This document shows positions 22,400 to 38,020 of a stretch of 64,000 bases of DNA, in pieces. Numbering within the stretch: the stretch's first letter is position 1; every line of letters begins with the position of its first letter. The notes beneath the pieces were generated by a model. The model searched no databases and was not told the DNA's origin. It worked only from the letters and a program-made list of their open reading frames with translations. The position numbers and the translations under genes were made by a program. The DNA is from Dendrolimus kikuchii (taxonomy: Eukaryota; Arthropoda; Insecta; Lepidoptera; Lasiocampidae): positions 8,637,763 to 8,701,762 of the forward strand of contig CM034397.1 of NCBI GenBank assembly GCA_019925095.2, written 5' to 3'.

Positions 22400-25300
22400 T
22401 TCCCTTGCCGAAAGTTTTTCTTTTTTATTTAATTATTTTATTATGGTAAAGTGTTTAATTATGACTGACATCAGGTTTGTAAAATGCAGTAATATTGTAA
22501 TGAATAAAATTTTACGTTTTTATAAATTTAATTTTATACTATACCTATAATAAATTTGTTGAACATGTACAGTAAATTAGATTGTTATAGATAGGTAAAA
22601 AAAACTAAAGCATATAAGTAAGTACATATCGAGATTAAGTAATTTTGGCAAAATAAAAACTAAAACATTAATTACGTTATTATTCTTGTATATTAACAGT
22701 AAATACGTACCAATCTAAGTGAGAAATGTAGGTAATTGTAGAATTAATTGGTAATCGTGGTAAAATATAATATAGGTAATTGATAGTCCCAAAATTTTTA
22801 AAGTAGGTAAAGGATTAGGTAATTTCTATTTTACGAAATAGATTTCAAAGAATATTTTTATTGTTGACTAGGCAGTTAATAATAAATCGTTTCTAACTTA
22901 TTTTAATTCTCACAAATCTTGTAAGGTGATTTTAAGAGAAACATTTCTCAAAACATAACAAAACAAAACAAAACAAAAGTTTCTCAAAAAGAAATCACAA
23001 TACGATAAAATAAAATGCAATGGATAATCAAATTGCCATAGGTAGGTTTACATAAGATTAGACTTATTTTGTTTTGAGTTCCAAATATCGAATTAGTATA
23101 GGTAGGAGATACTAACAAAATATTCATAAAAAAAATTAAAAGTTATAAATAATTCATTCAACTTTTCTTTACATTTTTTGGTCGTGGCACTGTTGGGTTG
23201 AATTAAATAATTATTTTTAACTTATTATTAAAAAAAAAATATTAATTAAAAATTATTATTCGGGTTCTATGAAGTGTTCTCTAATTCAATTGTTAAACTT
23301 TGGAAGTATGTTATAATTTCTTACTACGAAGCATAATTTTCAAATATCATACTCAGACTAACGCATATGCAAAATAAAATAACTTTTAATGATACCCATG
23401 CAATATTTTAATAACAATACCTATTAACTAAATAAATTATATAAAAATAGTTTTAGTAGAAACTTTGTGGAGCGTTGTACAATATAACAAATGAGTTGGG
23501 CTGCGTCCGAGTGGCTGGGGCGTGGGTGTGACAACCGGGGGCAGGGCGAGCGGGGGCTACGCCCTAAACAAAATGGCGGCATTAGCGCGCCAATTTTTGA
23601 ATTTGAATTAGGAAGTTGACATCTATAATGACATGTAATTTAAATTTAGAATGTTTTATTTATTTAAAATCACATTTCTTCAGCGTCAGGTCAGGATCTT
23701 GTAGCAACATTATTTGGTGAAATTATTTGTTTCTCATATTTTTTTTTTGTTTGTTTGTAAATTGTTACCTATATATAATGATCTTGTAAGTATTACTTGT
23801 TAACAGTTTGACGATAAAAATAATTTCACCAAGAAATGTTTATTATTAGATAGTTATTATTAGATAATTATATTAAATAATTTAACCTAAGAATAAGATA
23901 GGTACCTACAAAAAAAGTCACCCACTTATCTAAATAAAATTTCACAATAGGGACGTTAGAATAAATTCTACCATTATCTACATATAAAGTGTAAGCTTCA
24001 AAATAATATTTTATTACCTTACTACTTTAAAAAAATCACGAGAAAAGGAATTTTAATTATTGTTCAATTAATATTATTCACTGTTTGACTTCTTTAATAT
24101 ATACAAGCTTATGACATCTTAAATAGACAAACACGTACAAAATGTATGAGGCTGCGAAGTTTTCATCAATTCAATCATTTTGAATGTTCACTACCCTATA
24201 TGAAATTCTTTTAACAAGTTAGTTAAATTTTATAATAAGTAGAAGTAAAAATGTGCCTAATACTTTTTTTTTATTTTAGTCATATCTACTTACCTATTTG
24301 TTTTAGATCAAAATTATGTTAACTGCATGTCAAGACTTTATAATTTGTGTATGATTTGATGTATAAATTAGTAGTTAATTAGCAAAATAAATCTAATTAT
24401 TTATTTGGAACACAATAAATAATTGGTAATTTGTAGATAATTATTAGTAACTAGCTAAATGTTACAAATAGTTAAAAACTGTCATCAAACTACCACAGAC
24501 TTAGATAAGTATACCTACCTACCTTTTATTTCTAAATACAATTTAAGTACTTATCTAAGTACCAAATATGTATTGTTATATTAGAAGATTACTAAGGGCT
24601 GAGACCCAGAATCATACCTAATTAACCAACATTAGCGAGTTTTTCAAATTTGGTATCACAATCTTTGGAAGATATCACATGTTAATTTGGATTACGGACA
24701 ACATATTAATTTAACTAACATTCTGCCAAAATAACATAGGAAATAAATAAATACCTAACTCCATATTTAAATTTAAATAAAATTAATGAATCATAAATTA
24801 CTCAATGATTCTCAAAGATGAGCCGACACGAATAAACTATCAACAAATCGTTATTGCGATTTTAAGGACTCATTTAAAAACCTATAAAATTAAAATTCTA
24901 TTTAAAACTCAACCTTAACTTGAATGAATCAAAGTTTATTTTGCAACGTATAACAGAGATCTCATGAACTATTTTCAGTAACAACCTGTATACACGATGC
25001 AGCTGTCTTGGTTTAACATATTCGTTAGATACTAAGTGAGAGAGGGACACGAGATATTTACGATGTGTTTACATCGATACAGTGGCGTTGATTCAACCAT
25101 TGCTTTAGTTTATTGCAGTCAATAAAATTGAACATTAAGTTGCAAGGTCGCATATTTGATTTATGTCTTCATTTAGAGACAGTTAACTTTAATATGTTGG
25201 TATGGGACCGGTTCCTCTTATTTATTTTTTTGTGATAATGGCCATATTGATTTAGTAACTTCTTTAAAAAGCGATTTTAAAACCCGATTTACAAAAAAGT

Positions 25301-25600
25301 GATGTATTAAGTTTCTGAAGAATTAACATATTGACTTATGTCCACTTCTTGTTGTATTTTTATATTGATTTGATTGTTTAATACTTAGACCAGTTTTAAG
25401 TACCTACCTTTTTTTACTTATTATGTTTTAAACAGGTGCAAAATAGCAGTAAGGCTGTCTAACATTATTGGGAATAATTTTTACAAGCTGGACTATAATT
25501 CAAACATAATGATTTTCTGAAATTGTTATTCTATCACATAGAAATATTCAATCACATCGGAGATACAGGAACGGTTTTTTAAAACAATAGACAGACGTAG
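22400..25600. other. Very AT-rich, repeat-poor DNA
   Basis: No gene or recognisable transposon was seen. A GC-rich patch at 23500-23600 stands out and is discussed under findings. Confidence 0.5.

Positions 25601-25601
<1 letters not shown>

Positions 25602-25651
<50 letters not shown>
25602..25651. repeat. (GT)n(AT)n microsatellite
   Basis: A short GT run passes into about 22 AT units. Confidence 0.97.
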
Positions 25652-25654
<3 letters not shown>

Positions 25655-26780
25655 TTAATCATTCTCCAATTCTATTATAAATTAGGATTGTAAAAAGCAT
25701 AGTAAAATTGCTTAAGACCTATTTATATAAGTATATACCTAGGTGTGATATTTATACTATAATTTACTAAGTTGATATAATTGGGTTTATGTAAGCATTT
25801 CATCAAAAATTGAAAACCCTAATGAAATTGGTATATCACTGCGCAATCGTTTTAAGAAATCGTGTAAAAAAAATTAAGGGTAGGGGAGGGGTGGGACTCG
25901 AAGACCAGTTTATAACAGAGTATACCCACCATTGCGTAGTGTAGCCACGGTATAGTTAGTCTCCAAAAATCATAATAATATGTCTGCTCACGACATTCGT
26001 TTCTAAAATCGTAAAAATAAATCTCTCTCTTAGTTCTTAACTAACTGTGATCATTCCAAATAAACTCCAAGTTTAGATATACCTACTTTATTTTAAAGTT
26101 AATTATTATAGAAATAAACCGCTGAGTAGTTTCTAAACTATGGTGTATTTTTTATTGCATATGTTTTAGGGAAGTTGCAAACCCAAATTGCAAAAATATG
26201 GGACATTCGTCACCTCTACTTAACTCTGTTTGTCTCCTCTGTGGACTAGGTAATACACTTAGCACTGATTTTTTTCATAAAAATTTATTGCATGTTATTT
26301 ATTATTTTTTAACTAAATGAAATAAAGAAACTACTTATAAGAATGTACAAAGTACTACTTGTTCAATTGCCATCAATATATGGGCATTGGCATGTTATCA
26401 GAGCACGGCCGTGAACCCAATTTGTGCTCAAGTGCAACGCTACATTGGCACTCATAAATCACACTTATCATTCAACTCTTGACAGACGTGTCCAGGGTAA
26501 AAAGAGCTCTAGATCTAGTATACTTGTCAAAGACATATTTAGAGGTCAGAGGTCAGTGTAAAGTGGTAAACATATTGAAAGAAAATTGGTACATCATATG
26601 GAAGTATTATATAGGATGCTAGCATCCGTTTATTATATTAGTATAGAAATTTTGAAATTAAGTTTTGACTTAACATTTTTGAAGAATTTAATTGCTAGAA
26701 TTGTTTTAAGAAGAAGCTGCAAAGTGTAGTGTTAGGTACCTAATAATTTGTTTAGCCTTCTCCCTTCTACAATAGAATAA
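25652..26780. other. AT-rich DNA, no gene seen
   Basis: No supported feature. Confidence 0.5.
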
Positions 26781-27135
26781 CCAGATGCGTCACTGGTATT
26801 ACCTATGACGGACATACCATCTACACGAATGTTTTGATTCCATTTTCATCATGCGAATCGCAAAATAATTAAGTTCATTACACCCGTGGGAGTACCTCCT
26901 AAAGCCTACGTCCTGGGTGTCTTTAAATCTTATCTGAATTACCTTCTAGGTAAGCGTGCCCAATCCTAGATCATATATTCGCTTAGCATAAGGCTTGATC
27001 AAACGCGAAAATACCTAGGTACACCACAATATATGAGTACAAAAGCCCCACTGCTCGACCACGGCCTTACCATGGTAGAAGAACGAATGATATATCTACC
27101 CTCCATACTTGTCCAAGGCAAATTGGTCAGCTCGT
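26780..27135 (+). repeat. Probable transposon-derived remnant
   Basis: GC-richer than its surroundings. In one plus-strand frame around 26880-26970 it reads PVGVPPKAYVLGVFKSYLNY and LLGKRAQS before a stop, which resembles the C-terminal end of a retrotransposon ORF. No matching copy in the window proves it. Confidence 0.4.
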
Positions 27136-27489
27136 GGCAATTATAACAGCACACACATTAGATCAGGAATAATGCTTAAACAGTATGCACTAACCATCTA
27201 AGATTAGAATTCACGTCACTGAAATTAGAAACTGATTCTTTAACAACTAAGCTAGCACGTCTTATTTTTGTATACATTTTAGTCAAATATTAATAATAAA
27301 GCTTTATAATGACTAATACCTAATTCGAGGCAAATAAATACCATGAAGTTACATGGCCTAATAATGAAGCAGTGATATTCAAGATTTGAAAACTATGTCG
27401 GTTTAATCGGAGCTCTGAACATGCTGTTATCAATATAGGAAAATAAATATATCTATTAGCATTTTGTGTATCTGATACATAAAAAGTTA

Positions 27490-27665
27490 ACCATCATTAT
27501 GAGCAATCAAAAAGACAATCCACAAATCTTCGTAAAGCCTTCCTTTATCGTGGCGCAAGAAAGCATCATTATAATACGTTTCCCCTAACGACAAAATAAT
27601 GATTTCGCGTGATACCACCACCGTTCCTTCCGTGTCAGTCACGTTTGTGGGCCGGCACTGGCACA
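27490..27665 (-). repeat. Diverged interspersed repeat, copy 2
   Basis: Same family as 22119-22266, by ordered short matches on the minus strand. The open frame across it is incidental. Confidence 0.4.
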
Positions 27666-27699
27666 ATATTATTGTCAATGTTTATTTTACATCAATATT

Positions 27700-30600
27700 A
27701 TTGTGTATTCATATTGTAGTTTTAAATAAATATATTTCCCTATTTCTAGTTTGATACGGTTTTCAGAGGAGGTTTGTTCAGGTATTAAATTGAACGTTTT
27801 TCTAATAATGTCTTGATCATTATAAAAAGAATGATATGATAATGCTGATGGTATGAATTATCATATCATCATCATTACTTATCATTACATTTTTTATAAT
27901 CATATGGCTTTGCTTCGAGTAAATCCTGAATCTCGTTTTATTATAAAAAATATCATAAGTTCATTCGTTATTGAAAGTATTTTGATACATAATATGCTAA
28001 AAGGAACAAAAAAATCACGTTCACATAATATGAGAACATTTATATTACAATGTTTTTGTACTATATTTATAATTGTTTAATAAAAATTTTAGCACAATAG
28101 CATTATATTAAATCTTATTATTTGAATTTTCATAATTCTATAAACTGATATTATTGTCAATAATATTGGCAATGAATGTTATGTAAAACCCTGCGTGCTG
28201 TCTTTGATTGGGCCTCCCCTTCCATCAAATCTGGATTTTTTTTTTTTTTCTGTTTCACCAGCCAACATTATTTATACTGCTAGGTGTGGCCCTGGCCTAA
28301 TGCGTTTTTAATAATGCCCCACGTCCAATGAACGCTGACGGCGAAACATTATTCTCTGACGCAAGGTGAACTAATGTGATTTTGACAAGTTCGAAATTGA
28401 AGCAATTATGGTTTTGCCGAGTTTTAAATGACCGTATTTGTCTGGGTTTCGATATAACTACTTATCTTATAGACAGTGCGGAAGTATCCTTAATTTAGAT
28501 CTGTTACCTCAAATGTCATAAAAAATCAAAAAGGGAATCAGTGTCCTTTGATTAACCTACTGCTTAACGTCATTGGTCAACAAAGAAACATTTAAAATAA
28601 ATACCTATAACTTTAATTAATTTCATCCTGGATTATATATTTATTTTAATTATAGAATTCTCTTTATACGTATTTTTAACGGTCTTATAAGTAGGTGAAC
28701 AGTTCTCTACGTACATTTGTCCATCAACTTCAAGCAAATAGGATTAATATTTTATACTCATAATATGATATGACCATTATGTACATAAGTTTGATTATTA
28801 TTATTTGAGTTTTTGGCGGGAACTGAAAGGGGACGTTGTGCTGTGCAGTTTTATTTACTAAAAATGTGTAAAATCACTCTAAAATGAACAATAGTTGTAG
28901 GATATTGATAGTTTTTAAGTAGTAATTATGTATTTTTGTGAGAAATATGAACTGTATAGTCAAATGTGGCCTTTCGAGTTTTCACAAGAACTCCGTTATA
29001 CCGCGTCGATTGTAGCCTACAATACAATTGCGCCTGGCTTAAAGGCCTAGTTGCCAAACTATAAACATAAAAAAGAATTAGATTATTATTTCAGAACGTA
29101 ACTTCAAAATTCTAGAAAACATAGAGAATAGACAAAAATCGGATTGCAATATAAAGAGAGAATTTTCAATAAGGAGTTCCAATTTCAAAATTTAATAGAA
29201 TACAAAAATGTTAAACAAAATAATTTCAATTTCTAATTATAACTTAGGACATACATTCTTTTAGATGATAGCTATTGTAAAAATATAATGATAACGAAAA
29301 ATTAAAGTATTGGTAACTATACTATTATGCTTAAATATGGTTGGAGAATATTAAACCAGCTGTGCACAATAGCTTTAACCCTGACCTTAAAAAGCAACTA
29401 CTAATACTATGTACCGTTTCAACAGATTCGCTTAATGGAACAGAATGAAGGCCTAGTAGAACTGCGAAAGTTATTTCGTAATAATAGTTAGATTAAAAAA
29501 TATACCAAATGACTAGATAGTTTTTGCAACTGTATTATGTAGTATAGGTATGTGCTTAAAACTACGTTTAGAGATTTAATCATGTTATGAATTTCATTTT
29601 TCATTTCTAGTCTGACGATTCTTCATTTTTAGCCTCGTAACGGCTCTAAATACAAATGCTCTTACAGATTCTATTTGTCTTTTATTAATTTCTTACTACT
29701 ATAGATATTCATAAATAAAATAAAATTAATTAAACAAAAAAAGTTCAGAGATGATAAAAATATACGAGTATGTATATATGCCTGACAATATATTTATTAT
29801 AAAATGAAAAATCAAATTCGAAACATGTTTAACTCTAATTCAACGTAGTGGTTATTAACTGCTTAATCTGAGCCTATTAGGTATTATTTAAAGCATTCTA
29901 ATGATACTATTTTTAAAGTTTTTAGATTCAGTTAATCCATAAAATAATTTTATTGAATAAACTCATAATACGCACCATCATTGTGATTACTTATAAATAA
30001 TTCATATCGTCATTATGAAATATGCTGTAGGAGCACCTGTTGTGCGTATTGTATTTACAAAGGAAACAAATAATAAAAATCTGTCAAATACAATCATTAT
30101 GCTTTATTAATTTCATGTATTTATATATTTATGACAATATCGTCTCGCCTAACCTTATTAAGTTACTAATTATAGTTATATTTTTATAAATTTCGAATCG
30201 ATAGGACATAATTATATTGTAAATAAAATCGTTTAATCAAATAAGTTTCCGATTTTTCTACGGACACTAATTTTAAATTATATCGATCGAAACTTATTTT
30301 TTACGCTTTCGTCATAAAACTAAACAATCAATTTAAATTTCAAATCGGATTTAAAATTTCTGGTTTTGCTATCTGGCAAGGGATATTGGAAATTTGTCAA
30401 AATATATAATTGCACTGGGATCATGTACAGATAATTATTCTCGCGATGAGTTAATCTACAGAAAATACATTTGTAATCGTTTTAAAAGATACACAAGGTA
30501 AAACAACTCTTACTGCTATAAATAAATTTACAACACAAACATGTGCGGTATTTGAGCAAGTCTAAGAAAAATAACTAACAAAAATTCTTCCCAGCCAGAC

Positions 30601-32469
30601 AGTCATAAAATAATTCGCCCAATTCAAGAAATAAAAGAAAGCGACCCTAATTAAGCGAATCAATAAATAAATATTGAATATCGACAATGTACAATTATTA
30701 CAATTTACAGTTTCCACTTAACGAACACAGCACAAAATTAAAAAAATATTTATATAAAAAAATGAAACCGGCTCACTGAGTTCTTAATATAAAAAAAACA
30801 CATTCACTAGTTTACAAAATATCTATATGAAAAATAATAATTTACAATAATTAGTTTTTTTATACATTATTACGCAAAACGTATAACGTGAATCCTGACA
30901 TTTCAACCTTTCAAATTTTCACTCACCAATTTCATTAATTTAACCATTAATCTAATGTTGTTACGAGTAAATATTATATTTTTCGATATTATTTCTTTAC
31001 GTATATCGGGTTTCTTATGCAATGATTTTTATAAAAATACCTTTTAGTATGACCATGTTTCTAACAATCCGATGATGTTTAAAATACCAAAATTACATAG
31101 AGTAGAAAGTTTCCATTTTATACATATTACGAAATACTGAACAACCAGCAGTTTATCTCCTAACTTTGGTATACTGTGTACATGCAACCGCGTGCCAACG
31201 TTCCACAAGTCTGAATTGAAAGCGACTTACGTATTACGTATATCGAAGGTAACATTTGTTCCTTTAAGATTAGATTGATCAGATTTCAAGATGTTTTTAA
31301 TTTCGTATCTCCATTGAATGGCACAACATCCATTTGTCCATGTAATATATTTTTATCAAAGAATATTTTTAAGATCTCGTAATAATCATCATCTATATTT
31401 ATTATAAGCTTCATTCTCGTAACATTTTATAATAATTATATTAGATTTCCTATTATGTTTTTTTTATCATTTTATCAATTACGTATATGTGTCGTCGAAA
31501 ATCGTATACATTGCACTTGTGTTAAACTGGCCTTCCACACTACATTACGCAAATAGTCACAAACAACATAATAGAGATGATTTACAATATAAGAAAACCT
31601 CACTCATTCTGTAAGTTGTAAAAACACGAAAGATATCGTTGTTTCCCAAATTAATCTCAATAATATTATTCACACTAAAAAATTGTACATCATAAATTCT
31701 AAAAAAATAACCAAGACATATGTACAGAATAGTATTTTGATAGCTTAATTAAGAAATAAAACATCAAATATATTAAATAATAACAATATGGATACTAATT
31801 GCCTTCTTATCAATGGTTAATTATAAGAGGTCCTTATGGTTTTATGAATCAAAATTAAATGAGAAATTCATTTGCAAATTACTTGCACAGTGCTTGACTG
31901 ATTTAAAATATCTAATTTAATGGACGTCACATGTAAAAAATCGATTATAAAAATAAAATATAAATTAGGAATCAAAGACAACGGTAAGAAATATGACGAT
32001 TATTCAATTAAATAGCAGATGCCAAGCACTCTGTCAAGTATCCAAATCACAATAACTTTATTCGCAATTTACCAAAACAGAATTAACTATATAATCACAT
32101 AATCGTCGATGCAGTTCCCTATTAATCGTACACTGCGTTTTTGGTAATTATTGGTATTGAGATTGTTCTATAAATTAATTTATACTTAACAACTGTAAAA
32201 ATCTCTTCATCACACTATCATTACTCTTTATTCGAAATCACTAGGTTACGTATTAGTTTATTATGTAATATTATTATGAAAAGTCCAACATACAATTTAT
32301 ACAAATTAAACTGTTCTAGTAACTCCGGTCTTACAGCCTACTGTCTCAGATTTGCTCTATGGTTGGGTGTCTGTTCTTATTCAAGACATGTAATCTATGA
32401 ACCTTCAGAATCTGAAACTAGAGGCTGATCGGTTGATCACTTGGACCACGTGCATTAAGCGTGGAGCTT
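27700..32469 (-). other. Antp: Antp 3' UTR and 3' flank, extent unknown
   Basis: This lies immediately downstream of the Antp stop codon. It is extremely AT-rich and shows no recognisable transposon. AATAAA poly(A) signals on the transcribed strand occur at 32232-32227 (about 240 nt after the stop) and 32062-32057, with more further on, so the true cleavage site cannot be picked by eye. Hox genes commonly have long 3' UTRs, which is why the region is tied to Antp. How far the transcript extends is inference. Confidence 0.4.

Positions 32470-34435
<1,966 letters not shown>

Positions 34436-34508
<73 letters not shown>
34436..34508. repeat. (TA)n microsatellite
   Basis: About 36 uninterrupted TA units within the Antp intron. 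Confidence 0.98.
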
Positions 34509-34510
<2 letters not shown>

Positions 34511-35544
34511 TTTTTCATATTTTCGGAACGCATATGAACCATTAGCACGGAAGGCATAATATGCTATTCGTTTAATATTTGCAATAAAAATCAGTTATAT
34601 TTAATTGTGTTTAAATTTATTACAAAGTTACTTTGTAAAACATAAATGACCTGTTAGTATATATACTATTAGGTATACTATTAATATACGAGTACTGTTT
34701 TATCGAATTCTTGTTCCTGTACTGAAACATCCAAATATAAAGCAAATTCTCTTTCACATTTATACATATTTACATAAATTGTTATGCGTGGATAAATATT
34801 ATAAACCCAAATATTATTTAGGTAAAGAATTCAGTGCGAAAAACCGCATTACTACTATTTCAATTTCTAATTGGAACGATAAAAGATGCTTCGCTAGTAT
34901 GCTTTTTCTTATAAGCTAGAAGATTCTGAACTATAACCATTTACTCGAAAAGGCAACCCTTTATTCAACCTAGATTGTATATAGTTTTTAAGAATGTACG
35001 TAAAATTTTTGGTGAAGTGTTTTCATTGGTTCATTAATAACATCAACACTGTGATACAATTACAAAACAAGGCATGCATCCCTCATATTCGTCGAAATCT
35101 TCAAAACAAACTCATATACACCGTATAGCTCATGAAATCCCCTTCCGCAGCAGCTTTATATATTACACTAGCGGTTTCATCGTACACTGAGATGCATAAA
35201 ACATGATCCCAACGTCAGATTTAAACCGTATACGTAATAAGAGCATTATAGCGCACGTCTGATGGGCGAATGTGAGACGACGACTGACAGATTCTATATT
35301 TTTGGTACCACATTGAATTTGTTTTTAGTGTCACAATATGTATTAAAAGTACATCTAACCAGAGCTTTCCACGCGGGTTCACTTTCAGAAAGTTCATATG
35401 CATTAGCCATGGGATCTGTCCTATTTATCGAGTCAAAATTACCCTATGAATACCTCCATCAACAAAGGGACATACATGTATAAGACATTTAAAGATAAAT
35501 TAATTTCTTATATATGTCTGCTTGTAAGTAACTAGCAAATTGTT
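34509..35544. other. Intron DNA, no repeat or gene recognised
   Basis: No supported feature. Confidence 0.45.
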
Positions 35545-35805
35545 TACTGGTGGTAAGTGGTTATTGTGGTCCAAACGCATCTGTAACAGTAAGGCAGCCA
35601 CTGCGTTGCCTACCTCGTTGAAACTTCAAATATCTGCTTACACCGTTTATAAAGAACCCTACATTGGAGCATTCTGGGGAAACGATGGCAGGGAGTTCAT
35701 GCCATGGCTTATACACGTATGGCAAAAAACAACGAGCAAAATGTGGATGAACTCCCAGTCGCCGGTAGATGGTGCAGTGGCAGAATAGCAACGACACTAT
35801 AAATA
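35545..35805 (+). repeat. Unclassified retroelement tail
   Basis: A GC-richer block beginning TACTGGTGGTAAGTGG, containing CAGGGAGTTCATGCC and GTAGATGGTGCAGTGGCAGA, and ending in an AATAATAAT tail. It is the first of three adjacent repeats. The class is not known. Confidence 0.5.
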
Positions 35806-35811
35806 ATAATA

Positions 35812-36432
35812 TATAACCCGCAGGAGGGCTTTGTGGCGAAGCCTTAGGTGAGTAGCGACACCTCGTACCTAACTACAGGGGCCAAGACAAGGCCCCCACC
35901 TTGCCTTAGCCAGCCGGCACGGAGTGGAGATCGCTAAAGCTAAGTCTCAAGCTCCAGGGGTGGAAGTGATTAATGGCATCACGTCAGAAGTAGCTTCGGT
36001 GAACCTGTAGCCCACCTCTCTACACCCCTTAGCTACTCACACCCATGTTGCCCCTGACTTCTATGGCATTTTTTGGGGCCCTTGCACGGAGTGGCGAGTC
36101 ACCGTCTGCCCATTTTTCCATATTCTCCGAACAATGCGACGGGCAGACGCCATAGTCCCCATATTCCCAAACCCCGGGTACCACTAATAGTTCACCCCAA
36201 TAGCCCGGTACTTTTTGTCCTCATTTCCCACAATAGTCCTACACTGGCCGGGGCTTGTCCTTGGGTGCATTACTATATGGTGTAGATAGGGATAATCGCC
36301 GGTCAATGTCACGCCACATTTACATTAAATTTGTCAAAGGGCCTCTACGTGTTGGCCTTCCCATGGCCCCATGCAAGACCTCCAAATGTCCGGGCCATTT
36401 TTATGGCCCGTGGTCTCAAAAAATAATAATAA
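35812..36432 (+). repeat. Unclassified GC-rich retroelement segment with AAT tail
   Basis: It starts at CCCGCAGGAGGGCTTTGTGG and ends in a run of A plus AATAATAAT. It is GC-rich with no intact frame. The abrupt base composition and A/AAT-rich end suggest a retrotransposon 3' UTR. No second copy lies in the window. Confidence 0.5.
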
Positions 36433-36469
36433 TCGGCAGACAAACACAGATATTGTATATCCCCAAATT

Positions 36470-36690
36470 AAGCAAGTTACGCTTGTGATATGGGTAGTAT
36501 ACAACGTACTACTACTCTGGGGCCGATCCTGGACACCCTGACCATAGTAAATAACGGAGAAAATACGTTTCCGAAATTTACCAGGAATCGAACCCGGAGC
36601 CTCTGCGTTGCAGTGAGGTAGGCCGGCAAAGTCTTAATCCGCTCAACCACAGAGGTCGTCACTAATGCCATAATTGAATAGCTCATTCAG
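36470..36690 (-). repeat. tRNA-derived SINE, second family
   Basis: On the minus strand it has an A-box-like GTGGTTGAGCGGATTAAG (36653-36636) and, 3' of it, a B-box GGGTTCGATTCCTGG, as in a tRNA-derived pol III promoter. A non-tRNA body follows. It differs from family A, whose head reads TGGCGTAATGGC. Not a functional tRNA: the cloverleaf cannot be closed and the body continues past the tRNA part. Confidence 0.7.
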
Positions 36691-37620
36691 AAGGCCGCAA
36701 AGAAAAAATCGAACAACCATACAAACAAACTCATTCATCATTTACACAAGTTACTGCAGATAAAGAAAGAATCAAACAATTATATTTTTGTCATCAACTC
36801 GTCACAAATAGTTTCTAATAAAAGAATAGTTATAATTTACTATTCTATATTTGAATTCGGTAAGTTGTATTTAAAGATTTCTTTTTTAATACGAGCGTTT
36901 ATCCGTCGTGTGCGTATGTGTACATGAAATCGCAGCTTTAGTTGAACGAAGCGCAGCGCTGCATGTGTCGTCAGGAGGCCATAAATCATCGCGCGCGGCC
37001 GGGGGAGCTCAAAATCGGGGTCCTGGCTTACTTTCTACGTTGCGAGACATCCAACGCCATGAACGACAACCGACGAATACTCGAACTTTGTTCTAAATAT
37101 TTGAATAACATTACTACTTATCATTAAATTGTTTAAACATTCATCAAAAATTTACTACATCTACATTTCTAACATGTAAGATATTTTCAATGTAACGGTT
37201 TCTTGACTCGCTTTACAAATTTAATGAATATTTATTAAATGTTAAACACAACTAATATAAAACCGTTTTTACGTAATTTATATAATATGTAGAAGGGTTG
37301 TCACTCTTTGAACGTTAAAATTTTGGTTCTATAGCATATACGAAGTCTCGCATTTTTCTGTAAAAAAAGTAGAAGTTACTTTTAGGCTTCTGTTGTCATT
37401 TTGGTACAAAGAAACCCTTATAAAATTGACACATCCACTCGCATGTATGTCCCATCTGTTTACGTATCTCGCGGCTATTTCTTTTAATAACTACCAAACT
37501 TATATGAAAGAAATTTCATAGATACAACTACGTATTCAAAATAAATTTAAATATTTATATAATGAGGTATCTATCTATTAGATACTATCATAAATCTGTA
37601 AATGGTTGGAGTTCTTCGAT
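36691..37620. other. Intron DNA, no gene seen
   Basis: AT-rich except for a GC-richer patch at 36900-37080, which has no recognised feature. Confidence 0.45.
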
Positions 37621-37623
37621 GCG

Positions 37624-38020
37624 TTTAAAAATGCGAAAAAAAAACAGGGGAGCTAATTCGGACCAGCAGATTCAAAGTTTTAGAATTTTTGTCTGTCTGT
37701 TAGAGCATCACGTGAAAACTACTGAATGGATTTAAATTAAACGCGACACATAGTAAGCTCATATCCCGGGGCATAACTTGGATACTTTTTATCTCGGTAA
37801 ATAACGCCTTTTTCCGCGGGATAGACAAAAATAGCGAAAAGGATGGCACTGCGATCGGATATTAACGTACATAAATGAAACACGACATAGTGCTGGCTTA
37901 TAACTCGTGTTAACACTGAGGATACATGTTATTCCGATAAAATAGTCCGATAGAATAGTCGGATTAGCAAAATAGATGGCGCTGCAATTGCGATATAGAC
38001 AACCATCGCACACCCACATA
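37624..38020 (-). repeat. Family E repeat, two-unit copy
   Basis: Inverted relative of 10440-11420 without the LINE. On the minus strand, two successive units carry GCAGCGCCATCTATTTTGC then GCAGTGCCATCCTTTTCGC. Each is followed by a GTATCC block and AGC..ACTATG. It ends TTCAGTAGTTTTCACGTGAT and ACAGACAGACAAAAATTC. Confidence 0.75.
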
